Positions 8,370-15,915 of a stretch of DNA of 24,093 bases are shown here, piece by piece; positions within the stretch are counted from its first letter, which is position 1, and each line of letters opens with the position of its first letter. A model generated the notes under the pieces. It was not told where the DNA came from. It saw only the letters and a program-made list of their open reading frames with translations, and did not search any database. The translations under genes were made by a program, and so were the position numbers. The DNA lies in IMG/VR virus record IMGVR_UViG_3300048067_000013, positions 1 to 24,093 of that record; one strand, 5' to 3'. This DNA is from a virus.

Positions 8370-8602
8370 CAGTAAGTACCTCCGTCAATCGTCCCTGTAG
8401 ACAGAGTTCCTGTAAACGTCAAGTTAGGTATAGTAACAGTACCTGTAAACGTAGGTGAAGCTGTGTTCGCCTTGGTCGCAACAGCAACCGCAATAGCGTC
8501 AAACTCTGTGTTAAATTCAGTGCCTTGAATAATCTTGCCAGCATCTCCAGAAGGCAAACTATCCTTAGCAGCAAAGTTAGTTGTCTTTGTATAGTTGCTC
8601 AT
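8369..8602 (-). CDS. Small fibre-like structural protein ending in GTIDGGTY
   Basis: A 77-residue protein. Residues 7-42 (TNFAAKDSLPSGDAGKIIQG, then EFNTEFDAIAVAVA) resemble an N-terminal segment common in marine phage fibre proteins. The rest is a Thr/Gly beta-repeat (SPTFTGTVTIPNLTFTGTL) ending GTIDGGTY. That ending is almost the same as the C-terminus of the 366-residue fibre protein at 17910-19010 (GTINGGTY). The start is an ATG overlapping the upstream TGA by 4 bases (ATGA). No strong Shine-Dalgarno site is seen, so translation probably depends on coupling. It is likely a virion component attached to the tail. It is too short to be a full fibre and may be a truncated or minimal paralogue. 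Confidence 0.7.
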   Translation of the reverse strand: MSNYTKTTNFAAKDSLPSGDAGKIIQGTEFNTEFDAIAVAVATKANTASPTFTGTVTIPNLTFTGTLSTGTIDGGTY

Positions 8603-10164
8603 AGTGTTTTACCCATTAGTGCTAATACGTTAATTTCTTGGAGAGATAAAGCAAAACCGTTTATTTCTGACTCAAGACCAATAGTAATAATAGTGCCAGC
8701 GCCTGTAGTGTTAACAGGAGGTCTGGTTGTTGTTGCTCCTCCGGTAAACTCAGCAACTGTGTATTCTGAAGCTGCTTCGTTAAAGTAGAAGGGAGTCTGA
8801 TTACCTACCGTAAACTCTTGTGTACTGTACGATGTACCAAAGTCGTATGCCCACTTCATAAACACAGTAGCGCTGTTAGCACCAACCAGTGTAGGGCGTA
8901 GCTTTTTTAGGAACTTAAGTTTAGATGGATCACCAAACGTCAATCCGGGACTGTAGTACCTAAAGCGGTAACTGGAAGTCCTAATCGTACCTGAGTCGTT
9001 GTACTCATCTGCGTACCCTGCGTACTCACCTACGCCGTCCACAGTACCTACAAGGAGCGTACCATCGTTCTTTCTCTCGTAAGACTTAAACGGTGCAGAG
9101 GTCCAACGTGTGACTCTGTAAGCGTTGTTCTCTAGTTTACCCTTGAGATCAAAGCAGTACGTAGTTGATTTGTCTGGAAACGTAATGAGGTAAAAAGAGT
9201 TCTCAGGGCTGTACACAGACGCCGTTGGTGCAGTCCGTGTTTCAATCAAACTAATAATCTCAGATTTTATGTTTAAACTTAAGTCGGACAGCGGTAGTGA
9301 CTTTTCTTGTATAGTCCTACCAAAACTCCTCAAGCCGTTCTGAGACATAAACAACACATCAGTACCTATGTGCTGCACAGAGTTTCTACAGATGCACCCA
9401 ACGCCAGCAACGGTATCAGCCAAAGCCATAGTTGCTGGACTTACGGCGTTAGCGTACACGATGATACTGTGCTTACCTAAGATCAGCAGAGCGTTGTTGT
9501 GAGCAACCAGTGCCCGTACTTCGTCGTACCCATCAGGCCAAGCCTTAGATACATCTATAGAACCACTGGAGCCACCAGTGAAGTCTGTTCCTATCAGCAG
9601 GTCAGACCAGTATATAGTCTGTGTGTCTGCTGCGTTATCTACGATCCACAGTCTACCGTAAGCTGCTAGAGCCTCGTGGCAGTAGAAGTTACTATTAGTA
9701 GAACTGCCTGTTGCTGTGCCAAACGTCCTGAGTCCTGTCGCGTTGTCGTACACCAGAGGCTCTTGTCCACGCTGAAAGAAGTACGCCTTATCGTTAAAGT
9801 TTACAATCTTCCAGTTGTCTGCGCTGATCGTGTAAGAACCCGGAGTAATATCTGTCAGCGTGTCATCAGGATTAGTCGTCTGTGCAGTCTTAAATATCTT
9901 GTTGTTACCAGTGACAAAGACTTCCTCGTTACCTGCGTCATCGTAAAAGTGGTGCAGCTTAACAGCGTAATCAGCGCCCAGAGGTGTGTTAACAGCAGTC
10001 AACAAGTCTACACCCTTACGTGCAGCAATACGCCCACGCTTGTCAATCACAGCGTTATCAGCGATTTCAGCAAAAGACGGATCCTGTGCAATCGGAGAGT
10101 CTTCTGTGTTGACTCCTTTAAACGCAGGAGCAACTAAGTTAATACTTTGTAGCGGCTGTGCCAT
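8599..10164 (-). CDS. Putative tail nozzle / tail tubular-type protein
   Basis: A 521-residue, beta-rich protein. The N-terminus (APAFKGVNTEDSPIAQDPSF, then DNAVIDKRGRIAARKG) matches the usual start of podovirus tail proteins that follow the head-tail adaptor. The body has propeller-like strands, including WPDGYDEVRALVAHNNALLI followed by GKHSIIVYAN. By position and look it corresponds to the T7 gp12 or P22 gp10 role, forming the distal tube of the short tail. A family assignment would need a profile search. The ATG at 10164 has AGGAG eight bases upstream, eleven bases after the adaptor gene ends. No signal peptide or membrane segment is present. Confidence 0.65.
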   Translation of the reverse strand: MAQPLQSINLVAPAFKGVNTEDSPIAQDPSFAEIADNAVIDKRGRIAARKGVDLLTAVNTPLGADYAVKLHHFYDDAGNEEVFVTGNNKIFKTAQTTNPDDTLTDITPGSYTISADNWKIVNFNDKAYFFQRGQEPLVYDNATGLRTFGTATGSSTNSNFYCHEALAAYGRLWIVDNAADTQTIYWSDLLIGTDFTGGSSGSIDVSKAWPDGYDEVRALVAHNNALLILGKHSIIVYANAVSPATMALADTVAGVGCICRNSVQHIGTDVLFMSQNGLRSFGRTIQEKSLPLSDLSLNIKSEIISLIETRTAPTASVYSPENSFYLITFPDKSTTYCFDLKGKLENNAYRVTRWTSAPFKSYERKNDGTLLVGTVDGVGEYAGYADEYNDSGTIRTSSYRFRYYSPGLTFGDPSKLKFLKKLRPTLVGANSATVFMKWAYDFGTSYSTQEFTVGNQTPFYFNEAASEYTVAEFTGGATTTRPPVNTTGAGTIITIGLESEINGFALSLQEINVLALMGKTL

Positions 10165-10175
10165 ACGTCAGGCTC

Positions 10176-10823
10176 CTACGGAGTGTACCAGATGGTTTCT
10201 TCAGGGTGCTTCTGTGCGTCCAGAGCAATCGCGTCAGACAAAAACTTATCAGCAATACCAAAGTACTCAGGTGCTGATGTACCGCCTGTCTCGCCACGCT
10301 CACGAGCTAACAGAGCTATCGCTAGGTGTATCACGGGTTGACTAGGTATAATTAGTTCATCTGTGTCAGCACTCAACTCAGGGTTTCTAAGCGTACAGTT
10401 GAATCTTAGGTTGTACACACCGTCAGGCTTAGGATAAATGTCTACCTGAGTGTCACCACTAGAATCTACTCCGTTGTACGTGTAGTACTCAGGTGAGCCG
10501 CTGGGTGGTGATTGGTTCAAGTACTTATCGTTAAACCAGTGTTGAGTGTTGTACTGCATAAAAAGGTTTGAGGTGTCGTTAATTACGTCTAGTACCTTGA
10601 TCTTGTTTTGTGACCCAGTAAGTACGTAGTTAAAAATATCAGCAGACGTAGTTACAGTTAGGGTAGTCCTTAGTGCTGACCAATCCCAAGCATCCTCTAT
10701 CATCTTCTTAGCGTCGTTTACAAAATCACCCGTTAGTTTACTGTAGGTTGTATCTTGTACACTAGACACCTCGTTTTCACGTAAGCGCCTGAGGACGTTA
10801 TTTACTAAGTTTAAATATGTCAT
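10176..10823 (-). CDS. Putative head-tail adaptor (T7 gp11 / P22 gp4-like role)
   Basis: A 215-residue protein starting MTYLNLVNNVLRRLRENEV, an N-terminal helix typical of phage adaptor proteins that dock under the portal. After it come the helix FVNDAKKMIEDAWDWSALR and a beta sandwich-like middle (TLTVTTSADIFNYVLTG and following). The C-terminal helix (PVIHLAIALLARERGE) leads into a tail ending ETIWYTP. A TTG would extend the frame to 10841, but the ATG at 10823 fits the family start and lies one base beyond the stop of the preceding gene. A GAGG twelve bases upstream is the only Shine-Dalgarno candidate. Its partner would be the portal at 22037-24088 and the nozzle-like protein encoded next. 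Confidence 0.7.
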   Translation of the reverse strand: MTYLNLVNNVLRRLRENEVSSVQDTTYSKLTGDFVNDAKKMIEDAWDWSALRTTLTVTTSADIFNYVLTGSQNKIKVLDVINDTSNLFMQYNTQHWFNDKYLNQSPPSGSPEYYTYNGVDSSGDTQVDIYPKPDGVYNLRFNCTLRNPELSADTDELIIPSQPVIHLAIALLARERGETGGTSAPEYFGIADKFLSDAIALDAQKHPEETIWYTP

Positions 10824-10824
10824 C

Positions 10825-13800
10825 TTATGCCATGCCCTCAAACAAACTTCGTTTAATTATGTTGTCTAGTTCAGCCATGTAGTCCTTCTGTGCTGGTGCT
10901 GGAGGCTCTGGTACAGCCTGTGGTGTGTAACTTATGCCAGCTAAGAACGGATTAAACATTCCACCGCCGCCGCCACCGCCGCCACCGCCGGTTTCTGGAG
11001 GAGGAGGAGTAACGCCAACACAGGTGCCTTCTGCGTCCATCGACGAACCTTCAGGACACACTGTACAATCAGGGTAGTCAGTGGCTCCGTTGTCACAGGT
11101 TACTTCTTCACACTCGTCCCTTGTTTCAGCAAACGAACCGTCAGGACATTCTACCCAGCCACATTCTAAAGGATGAGCAGCGGCGTACTCTGGATCACTA
11201 CAGGGTGTAGGTTGGTCACAGTCTCCCAACGTAGGAGCCATAGTCCCGTCATCACACTCTACCCAACCACATATCAAAGCATTAGCAGAATCAGTGCAGT
11301 CTACTTCTTCACACTTGTCAGTCTCAGGGTTTATGCGTTGACCTGAAGGACACGTAACGCAGTCAGGGTAGTCTGTAGCTCCATTTTTACAAACGGGGTC
11401 TACACAATCAGGGCTTGATGAGGCAATCTGATCGTTGTATGCACAAGGAGCATCACAGAATATTTCTCCGTTTTGGGCTACAAACTCAACTTCACCATCA
11501 TCACACGGTCCCTGACAAAGCTCGTTACCTTCTGCGTACTGTGGGTCTTGACAAAGTGTTTCTATAAGAACACACTCATCGTAACCCTCTGGTCTGTCGT
11601 AGAGGTCTTTACACGGACCGCATTCACCCTCTTGTTCGTAATTTGTGGCATTAGGGTCTTGACAGGTTACTTCTGGTTCTATGTCTTTACACGGCGCGTC
11701 GTCTGGTCCGTACCCTTTTGCCTCATCAGCACACAGTTGCGCTATAGAAGTACACTCATCGTACCCTTCTGGTTTGTCATAGCCTTCGTCACAGCCTTCT
11801 TGTTCTTTTATTCCTTCACAGGCGTATCCGCTTTCTGAATACTGTGACCTTCTAACAACGCCGTTAGATGTCGGTTCACAGTTACTAAGAACAGTTGTAC
11901 ACGGTAGTCCTCTAGTTGGTTTACATTCGCCGTTTTCATCGTACACCCCAGAAACTGTAGACATAGGCGCGTCGGAACAACTTGGAGCGTAAAAAGCAGG
12001 AATCTCCATTGTACATTCCTCGCCCGGAGTTCCTGTGTCTGTGTCTGGGTCGTCTATAGGAGTGTAACCAAGACTAGGATTACAAGGATCATAAGAATAC
12101 GACTGACCTTCACTATCAACTACTATACCGTCTTTGTCGGGGTCATCGGGAGCCCACTGCTTTGTTTCTAATTCGTCTCCTTCTTCACACGTCTCGTCAG
12201 TTCCGGGGTCTTCTCCTTTGCTTACACATTTTTTCTCGCCTTCATCAAATTCAAAACCACTCTTACAAGGACCACAGCCACCATCGTCACCTTCAGGCGG
12301 GTCTGCGTTTTCATCGTTACACACTAACTCAGGAGCCGGTGTAAAGTACATAGAACTGGGGAGGTCGTTCGCACACGGGTCATAGGTAATTGAATCACCA
12401 CCGTAGAAAAAAGCACCATCTTGGTCAGTATCTTCAGGTAAATACTCAGGTGTATTACCGTTTGTACATTGACCTTCACTGACACTAGTACAGAAGCCTT
12501 CTGTGTTAAATTTTCCTTGGTTTGTAGTTGTAGAGTCTCCGGGATATTTATTAGGCTCCGCAAAACACGGTTGACCCGGTGTTACACACTCTCCACCAGC
12601 GATACCACCTCTGCGTACTTGATCCGGGTTGGGACACTTATCGTTATTGCCACCGTCCTTTAAATTCTCATTACAGTCGTCGTTTATGTGTTGATCGGGA
12701 GTAGTGCCATCCCCACAGTCATTACAGTCATCAAAGTCTACTGCATTGTTGTCACACGTATCGTTACCACCATCAGAACAATCGCCATCTAAAGGCTCTT
12801 CTTCTCCTGCTTTATCGGTTCCATCAGGACATACACATTTTTCTCCGTCCCAAACACCGTCTCCTATGCACTGTGGATCTTGTATTACATCACAGTCGTC
12901 AACGATTCCTTTAATTATACCGCCTGTTGTTTCTTGACCGCTTGAGTTTTCACCGCCAGTACAGTTTACGTATCCAGCGGTGACACAAGCATCTTGATTT
13001 TCGTTAAAGTAGTCTTCTTCTACACACTTAGTTTCGTCAAATGGGTCGCCACAAGATTCCCCTACCTTTACGTACTTACCTTCTCCGCAGTCTTGGTAGC
13101 CACATCTTTCAAAGTTGTCTGCATTAATCTCGCTTACATCTTCTGGGCAGTCTTCGTCAACAGGTGCAATAGGAAGGAGGTTTGTAATCTCTTCTTCTAG
13201 TTCTCCCCAGATCCAAGTAGCAGCATAAACACCAAAGATTCCTTTGAGCCAATCAACGATATCATTAACTTTAGTATCAGTTGCATCACCAAAAATTTCT
13301 TTAACTTTTTTAAGGACGGCGTCTTTCCAACCCTCTAGTGTTCCCGCAGGGTCTTCCATAAAATCACCGATGTCTTTTCCGATGCCCTTGAGAAACTCCT
13401 CAAAGTCGCGGTAGGTGCCTACATCAATTTCACCCATGCCCGGAAGTTGTGGTAAACCGGGTATACCTATTAAAACATTAAAGTTTACACAGTCTTTCCA
13501 GCAGTACGTGCCTTTATCTGGGTCTGCCTCTTGACAGGTTTTTAAGTCTTGACACTTCTCAGGAATACCTGCTTCTGCAATTTTGTCCCCGATTTTCTTA
13601 ATACATTCTAGAGGGTTTCCAGCGCAGTCTGTAATTACGTCTTTAAAGTCGTCGTAGATGCCCTTAGCAGTGTTAGCAATGTCCTCGCCTACTTCATCTA
13701 CATAATCTTGGAAAGACTTATCTATGCACTCTGGGTCATTTGGGTTAGCGTCACAGTCTACAACGCCGTCATCACCAGTATCACACTTTCCTGCTGAATC

Positions 13801-14556
13801 TACTGTTCCGGGAACTGACCCTTCAGTACACTCAGCACCTACAATAAAAGTACACTCTCCGTTTTCTATTTTTCCCGGTATTCCTACGGCATACTCACAA
13901 TCAGTACCGTCTGCAGGTTCTTCTGTTTCGTTACAGTTACCGTTTGTATCGTATTCTCCTTGCTTTCCGTCATCAGTTTGACACGGCTGACCCGCTGTAG
14001 GTCTTACGTCCCACCAGCTTCCGTCGTAACCACTGTTGTTGAGTATTCCTGCGAGAACTACGCTTCCTTGGAATTTTTCGTTTTCGCCACATTGAATTTC
14101 ATTAGCATTGGTAAGACATTTGATGCTGCCTCTAACTTCTTCTATGGCTTCGTCGTCGTATCCCTCTGCCTTAAGTATTTTTACTATGTCGTCCCAAGTC
14201 GTCGGGGTAGTACCGCCGTAAACAGTGTCTCTGAGGTAGTCGGAGTAGGCTGTTGACTCAGTTTCGCCATCGTCGTCGTACCCATAAACAGTATGTGGAT
14301 TACCGTCAGCATCTACAGCATAGAGGTCGTTTACTCCGTCACCGTTTAAGTCGCTTGCCTGCCAATCAACGGCACCTTCTGGCAAAGGCCCAAATATCTG
14401 TCTAAGGTATGCCTGTAGTGTTTTGTATTCTGGATTAGACGATCCCTGAGGACCAACGGTGTTAAAACCAGCAGCAATATACTGTTCAAGGAGTTCAACA
14501 ACACTTAAGTCGTCATCCAGCTCGTCGCCGTCTATAGAGTCAAAAGGATCAGCCAT
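10825..14556 (-). CDS. Giant cysteine-rich phage protein with internal repeats
   Basis: A 1243-residue acidic protein with about 80 cysteines, nearly all between residues 147 and 356 and between 470 and 1179. Residues 357-469 lack cysteine and are helical, with a hydrophobic patch (IVDWLKGIFGVYAATWIWG). Calcium-loop-like DxDxDG motifs occur at about 69-78 (DLNGDGVNDL), 709-714 and 805-810; the last two are each followed by a YDPC motif. Internal repeats include PEGYDEC (929-935 and 989-995), NGATDYPDC (1058-1066 and 1156-1164) and CGWVEC (1096-1101 and 1132-1137). The end has a Pro run, ten glycines (1190-1199) and a helical tail. It sits between the holin-like genes and the adaptor, so it is probably virion-associated or released at lysis. 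I do not recognise a family. EGF-like spacing is not exact. The ATG is 3 bases after the preceding stop. Confidence 0.75.
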   Translation of the reverse strand: MADPFDSIDGDELDDDLSVVELLEQYIAAGFNTVGPQGSSNPEYKTLQAYLRQIFGPLPEGAVDWQASDLNGDGVNDLYAVDADGNPHTVYGYDDDGETESTAYSDYLRDTVYGGTTPTTWDDIVKILKAEGYDDEAIEEVRGSIKCLTNANEIQCGENEKFQGSVVLAGILNNSGYDGSWWDVRPTAGQPCQTDDGKQGEYDTNGNCNETEEPADGTDCEYAVGIPGKIENGECTFIVGAECTEGSVPGTVDSAGKCDTGDDGVVDCDANPNDPECIDKSFQDYVDEVGEDIANTAKGIYDDFKDVITDCAGNPLECIKKIGDKIAEAGIPEKCQDLKTCQEADPDKGTYCWKDCVNFNVLIGIPGLPQLPGMGEIDVGTYRDFEEFLKGIGKDIGDFMEDPAGTLEGWKDAVLKKVKEIFGDATDTKVNDIVDWLKGIFGVYAATWIWGELEEEITNLLPIAPVDEDCPEDVSEINADNFERCGYQDCGEGKYVKVGESCGDPFDETKCVEEDYFNENQDACVTAGYVNCTGGENSSGQETTGGIIKGIVDDCDVIQDPQCIGDGVWDGEKCVCPDGTDKAGEEEPLDGDCSDGGNDTCDNNAVDFDDCNDCGDGTTPDQHINDDCNENLKDGGNNDKCPNPDQVRRGGIAGGECVTPGQPCFAEPNKYPGDSTTTNQGKFNTEGFCTSVSEGQCTNGNTPEYLPEDTDQDGAFFYGGDSITYDPCANDLPSSMYFTPAPELVCNDENADPPEGDDGGCGPCKSGFEFDEGEKKCVSKGEDPGTDETCEEGDELETKQWAPDDPDKDGIVVDSEGQSYSYDPCNPSLGYTPIDDPDTDTGTPGEECTMEIPAFYAPSCSDAPMSTVSGVYDENGECKPTRGLPCTTVLSNCEPTSNGVVRRSQYSESGYACEGIKEQEGCDEGYDKPEGYDECTSIAQLCADEAKGYGPDDAPCKDIEPEVTCQDPNATNYEQEGECGPCKDLYDRPEGYDECVLIETLCQDPQYAEGNELCQGPCDDGEVEFVAQNGEIFCDAPCAYNDQIASSSPDCVDPVCKNGATDYPDCVTCPSGQRINPETDKCEEVDCTDSANALICGWVECDDGTMAPTLGDCDQPTPCSDPEYAAAHPLECGWVECPDGSFAETRDECEEVTCDNGATDYPDCTVCPEGSSMDAEGTCVGVTPPPPETGGGGGGGGGGMFNPFLAGISYTPQAVPEPPAPAQKDYMAELDNIIKRSLFEGMA
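10960..10989 (-). repeat. GGN triplet run coding ten glycines
   Basis: Ten consecutive glycine codons, mainly GGC and GGT (CCACCGCCG-type on the + strand), code for residues 1190-1199 of the cysteine-rich protein. They follow a PPPPET linker and come before the helical C-terminal tail. A simple triplet run like this is prone to length change between relatives and probably acts as a flexible hinge. Confidence 0.8.
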
Positions 14557-14559
14557 AGC

Positions 14560-14937
14560 TTACTTACCACCCTTTAGCTGCATCAGCTTGTCAGCACCAC
14601 GTATACCAAAGCTGGCTGTGACTGCAACGTACAAAAGATATTGATACCACTCAGGCAGCTTCCCTAGTTCTGCAAAGGCAACGCCTACGCGACCAATGAT
14701 ATCAAGATCGTTCATACCTACGCCCCACATAATAGCTATTACAGGCGCACTCAGGACTACTGTGAACCACTCGTCTTTCCACGAGGATGCACTAGCCTGT
14801 GCCATGTGCTGTTCCCAAGATGCTGTGTTCTGTATTACTTGCATCTTAGCTACGTGTTTAGCTTGTGACTGCTCGTGACGATTGCTCATCCAAGTCTTAG
14901 CAAGTCCAGCAATAGGACTAATAAGGGCTTGCCACAC
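14560..14937 (-). CDS. Holin-like membrane protein, GTG start
   Basis: A 125-residue protein. Residues 1-56 are a helix with basic and Gln residues (SQAKHVAKMQVIQ) leading to SSWKDEWFTVV. Two hydrophobic segments follow, at about 57-74 (WFTVVLSAPVIAIMWGV) and about 96-113 (EWYQYLLYVAVTASFGIRG), and then a short Lys-rich tail. This pattern is frequent in marine phages and is often labelled holin-like; function is not proven. The start is GTG at 14937, three bases from the stop of the 57-residue gene, with AGAGG ten bases upstream. An internal ATG at residue 17 would remove a conserved-looking N-terminus. With the two genes before it, it forms a run of three membrane proteins, probably the lysis cassette. 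Confidence 0.65.
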   Translation of the reverse strand: MWQALISPIAGLAKTWMSNRHEQSQAKHVAKMQVIQNTASWEQHMAQASASSWKDEWFTVVLSAPVIAIMWGVGMNDLDIIGRVGVAFAELGKLPEWYQYLLYVAVTASFGIRGADKLMQLKGGK

Positions 14938-15111
14938 TTACGACTTACCTCTGTTACGCCAGCCTTGCACCGTGTCTGTTTCCCAAATGCGTATAGCTGT
15001 CCACACGAGTGTCAACAACGCAGCTAAGGAAGGCAATACGCCAGCCAAGGCACCAACACCAGTTGCTACAGAAACCGTATCCATTACCTCTTTCATACCT
15101 TGATCTGCCAT
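14938..15111 (-). CDS. 57-residue putative holin
   Basis: A small gene between the 155- and 125-residue membrane proteins. It starts at ATG 15111, two bases after the previous stop, with AAAGGTG about seven bases upstream, and ends with TAA at 14938-14940, directly against the next GTG. The protein begins MADQGMKEVMDTVSVATGVG. It has one hydrophobic helix at about 16-41 (ATGVGALAGVLPSLAALLTL plus VWTAI), then an amphipathic RIWETDTVQGW segment and a basic tail (RNRGKS). Size and topology fit a small phage holin, and similar short proteins are known in marine phages, often labelled holin. It would form lesions in the inner membrane at lysis. No endolysin is visible nearby. The tight packing of the three genes supports it being real. 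Confidence 0.7.
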   Translation of the reverse strand: MADQGMKEVMDTVSVATGVGALAGVLPSLAALLTLVWTAIRIWETDTVQGWRNRGKS

Positions 15112-15113
15112 CC

Positions 15114-15581
15114 TTATGCACCTTTGATAATTACTGTCGTGCCGTAAATAATACTGGCTGTTACGACAGCGGCTATAGATACAAGAAAAGTGTCTAGTAG
15201 CATACGTTGTCTCTTGCGTTGCTTGTAGATAACTTCTTCTCTTTGTGCTTTAATCTTACGCCTCAGCATTATCATCTCTTGATAAGTCTCGACACCGTAA
15301 GACCACACAATGAGTTCTCGTATCTGTTTCTCTTGCTCCTCTAGCTTTTTCTTAGCTATAACGCTGTTGAGTGCTTGTTGCTCTACGGTGTTACCGTCAA
15401 ATAACTTTTTAAATACACCGGGATTCTCAGCTTCTTTTTCTGCTTGTTTTATGTCAGACGCAAAGCTGTACCACTGCCCTAACTTCTGAGCAACGTGCTC
15501 AATCTCAGCACCTCTGTTTACTAGCGTCTGTACACCTTTGAAGGTTGTAGACGCCATAGCAATTAAAGAAAGAGGATCCAT
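15114..15581 (-). CDS. Coiled-coil protein with C-terminal membrane anchor
   Basis: A 155-residue protein starting MDPLSLIAMASTTFKGVQTL, a start seen in several marine phage proteins. About 42-130 is a charged helical coiled coil (for example KKKLEEQEKQIRELIVW, RRKIKAQREEVIYKQRKRQR). Residues 129-152 form one transmembrane helix (TFLVSIAAVVTASIIYGTTV). A cytoplasmic coiled coil with a C-terminal anchor could help time or localise lysis with the two membrane proteins encoded next, but that is inference. A link to tail assembly is not excluded. The ATG at 15581 follows the previous stop by 8 bases; the Shine-Dalgarno site is weak (GGTAAG), so coupling is likely. Confidence 0.65.
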   Translation of the reverse strand: MDPLSLIAMASTTFKGVQTLVNRGAEIEHVAQKLGQWYSFASDIKQAEKEAENPGVFKKLFDGNTVEQQALNSVIAKKKLEEQEKQIRELIVWSYGVETYQEMIMLRRKIKAQREEVIYKQRKRQRMLLDTFLVSIAAVVTASIIYGTTVIIKGA

Positions 15582-15589
15582 TCATTAGC

Positions 15590-15901
15590 TTACCAAGAAA
15601 TGCCAGTGCCAGACGTAGGTGTAGCAAGTTCAGCAATCTGTGCGTCAATAGCCGCTTCTGTAGCCGCTACTTTATCGTCACCCATTGCGGCCTTAGCCCA
15701 GCCAACAGCCGTGACTTCGGTAACATCAGCCCACTCGACAAATGACCCACTAGGAGCCTCAAGTCCTACAGTGCCGTAAGACGAGCCAGAATTATCTCCG
15801 TCAGTCTTTGAGCAACGCCAGTGTACGGTGTTGACTACGTTAGACAGACCGTCTTGTGAGACGGTGTAATCCATTGCTGATACAGTCCATGTGTGTGCCA
15901 T
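15590..15901 (-). CDS. Small beta-rich protein downstream of the tail fibre
   Basis: A 103-residue protein beginning MAHTWTVSAMDYTVSQDGLS. It has several predicted strands (NVVNTVHWRCS, SYGTVGLE, FVEWADVTEVT) and a C-terminal helix (KVAATEAAIDAQIAELA). Proteins like this recur in marine phages directly after fibre genes and may be fibre chaperones or tail decorations, but the function is not known. The ATG at 15901 has AGGAG eight bases upstream. It lies 14 bases after the fibre gene and 8 bases before the membrane gene, within the same operon. It has one cysteine, and no signal peptide or membrane segment. Confidence 0.65.
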   Translation of the reverse strand: MAHTWTVSAMDYTVSQDGLSNVVNTVHWRCSKTDGDNSGSSYGTVGLEAPSGSFVEWADVTEVTAVGWAKAAMGDDKVAATEAAIDAQIAELATPTSGTGISW

Positions 15902-15915
15902 AGTTTATTCTCCTT

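Noticed and set aside
14990-15015. TTGACA and TATACG on the - strand inside the 57-residue holin gene
   Set aside because: The spacer is only 14 bases, and the site lies within coding sequence.
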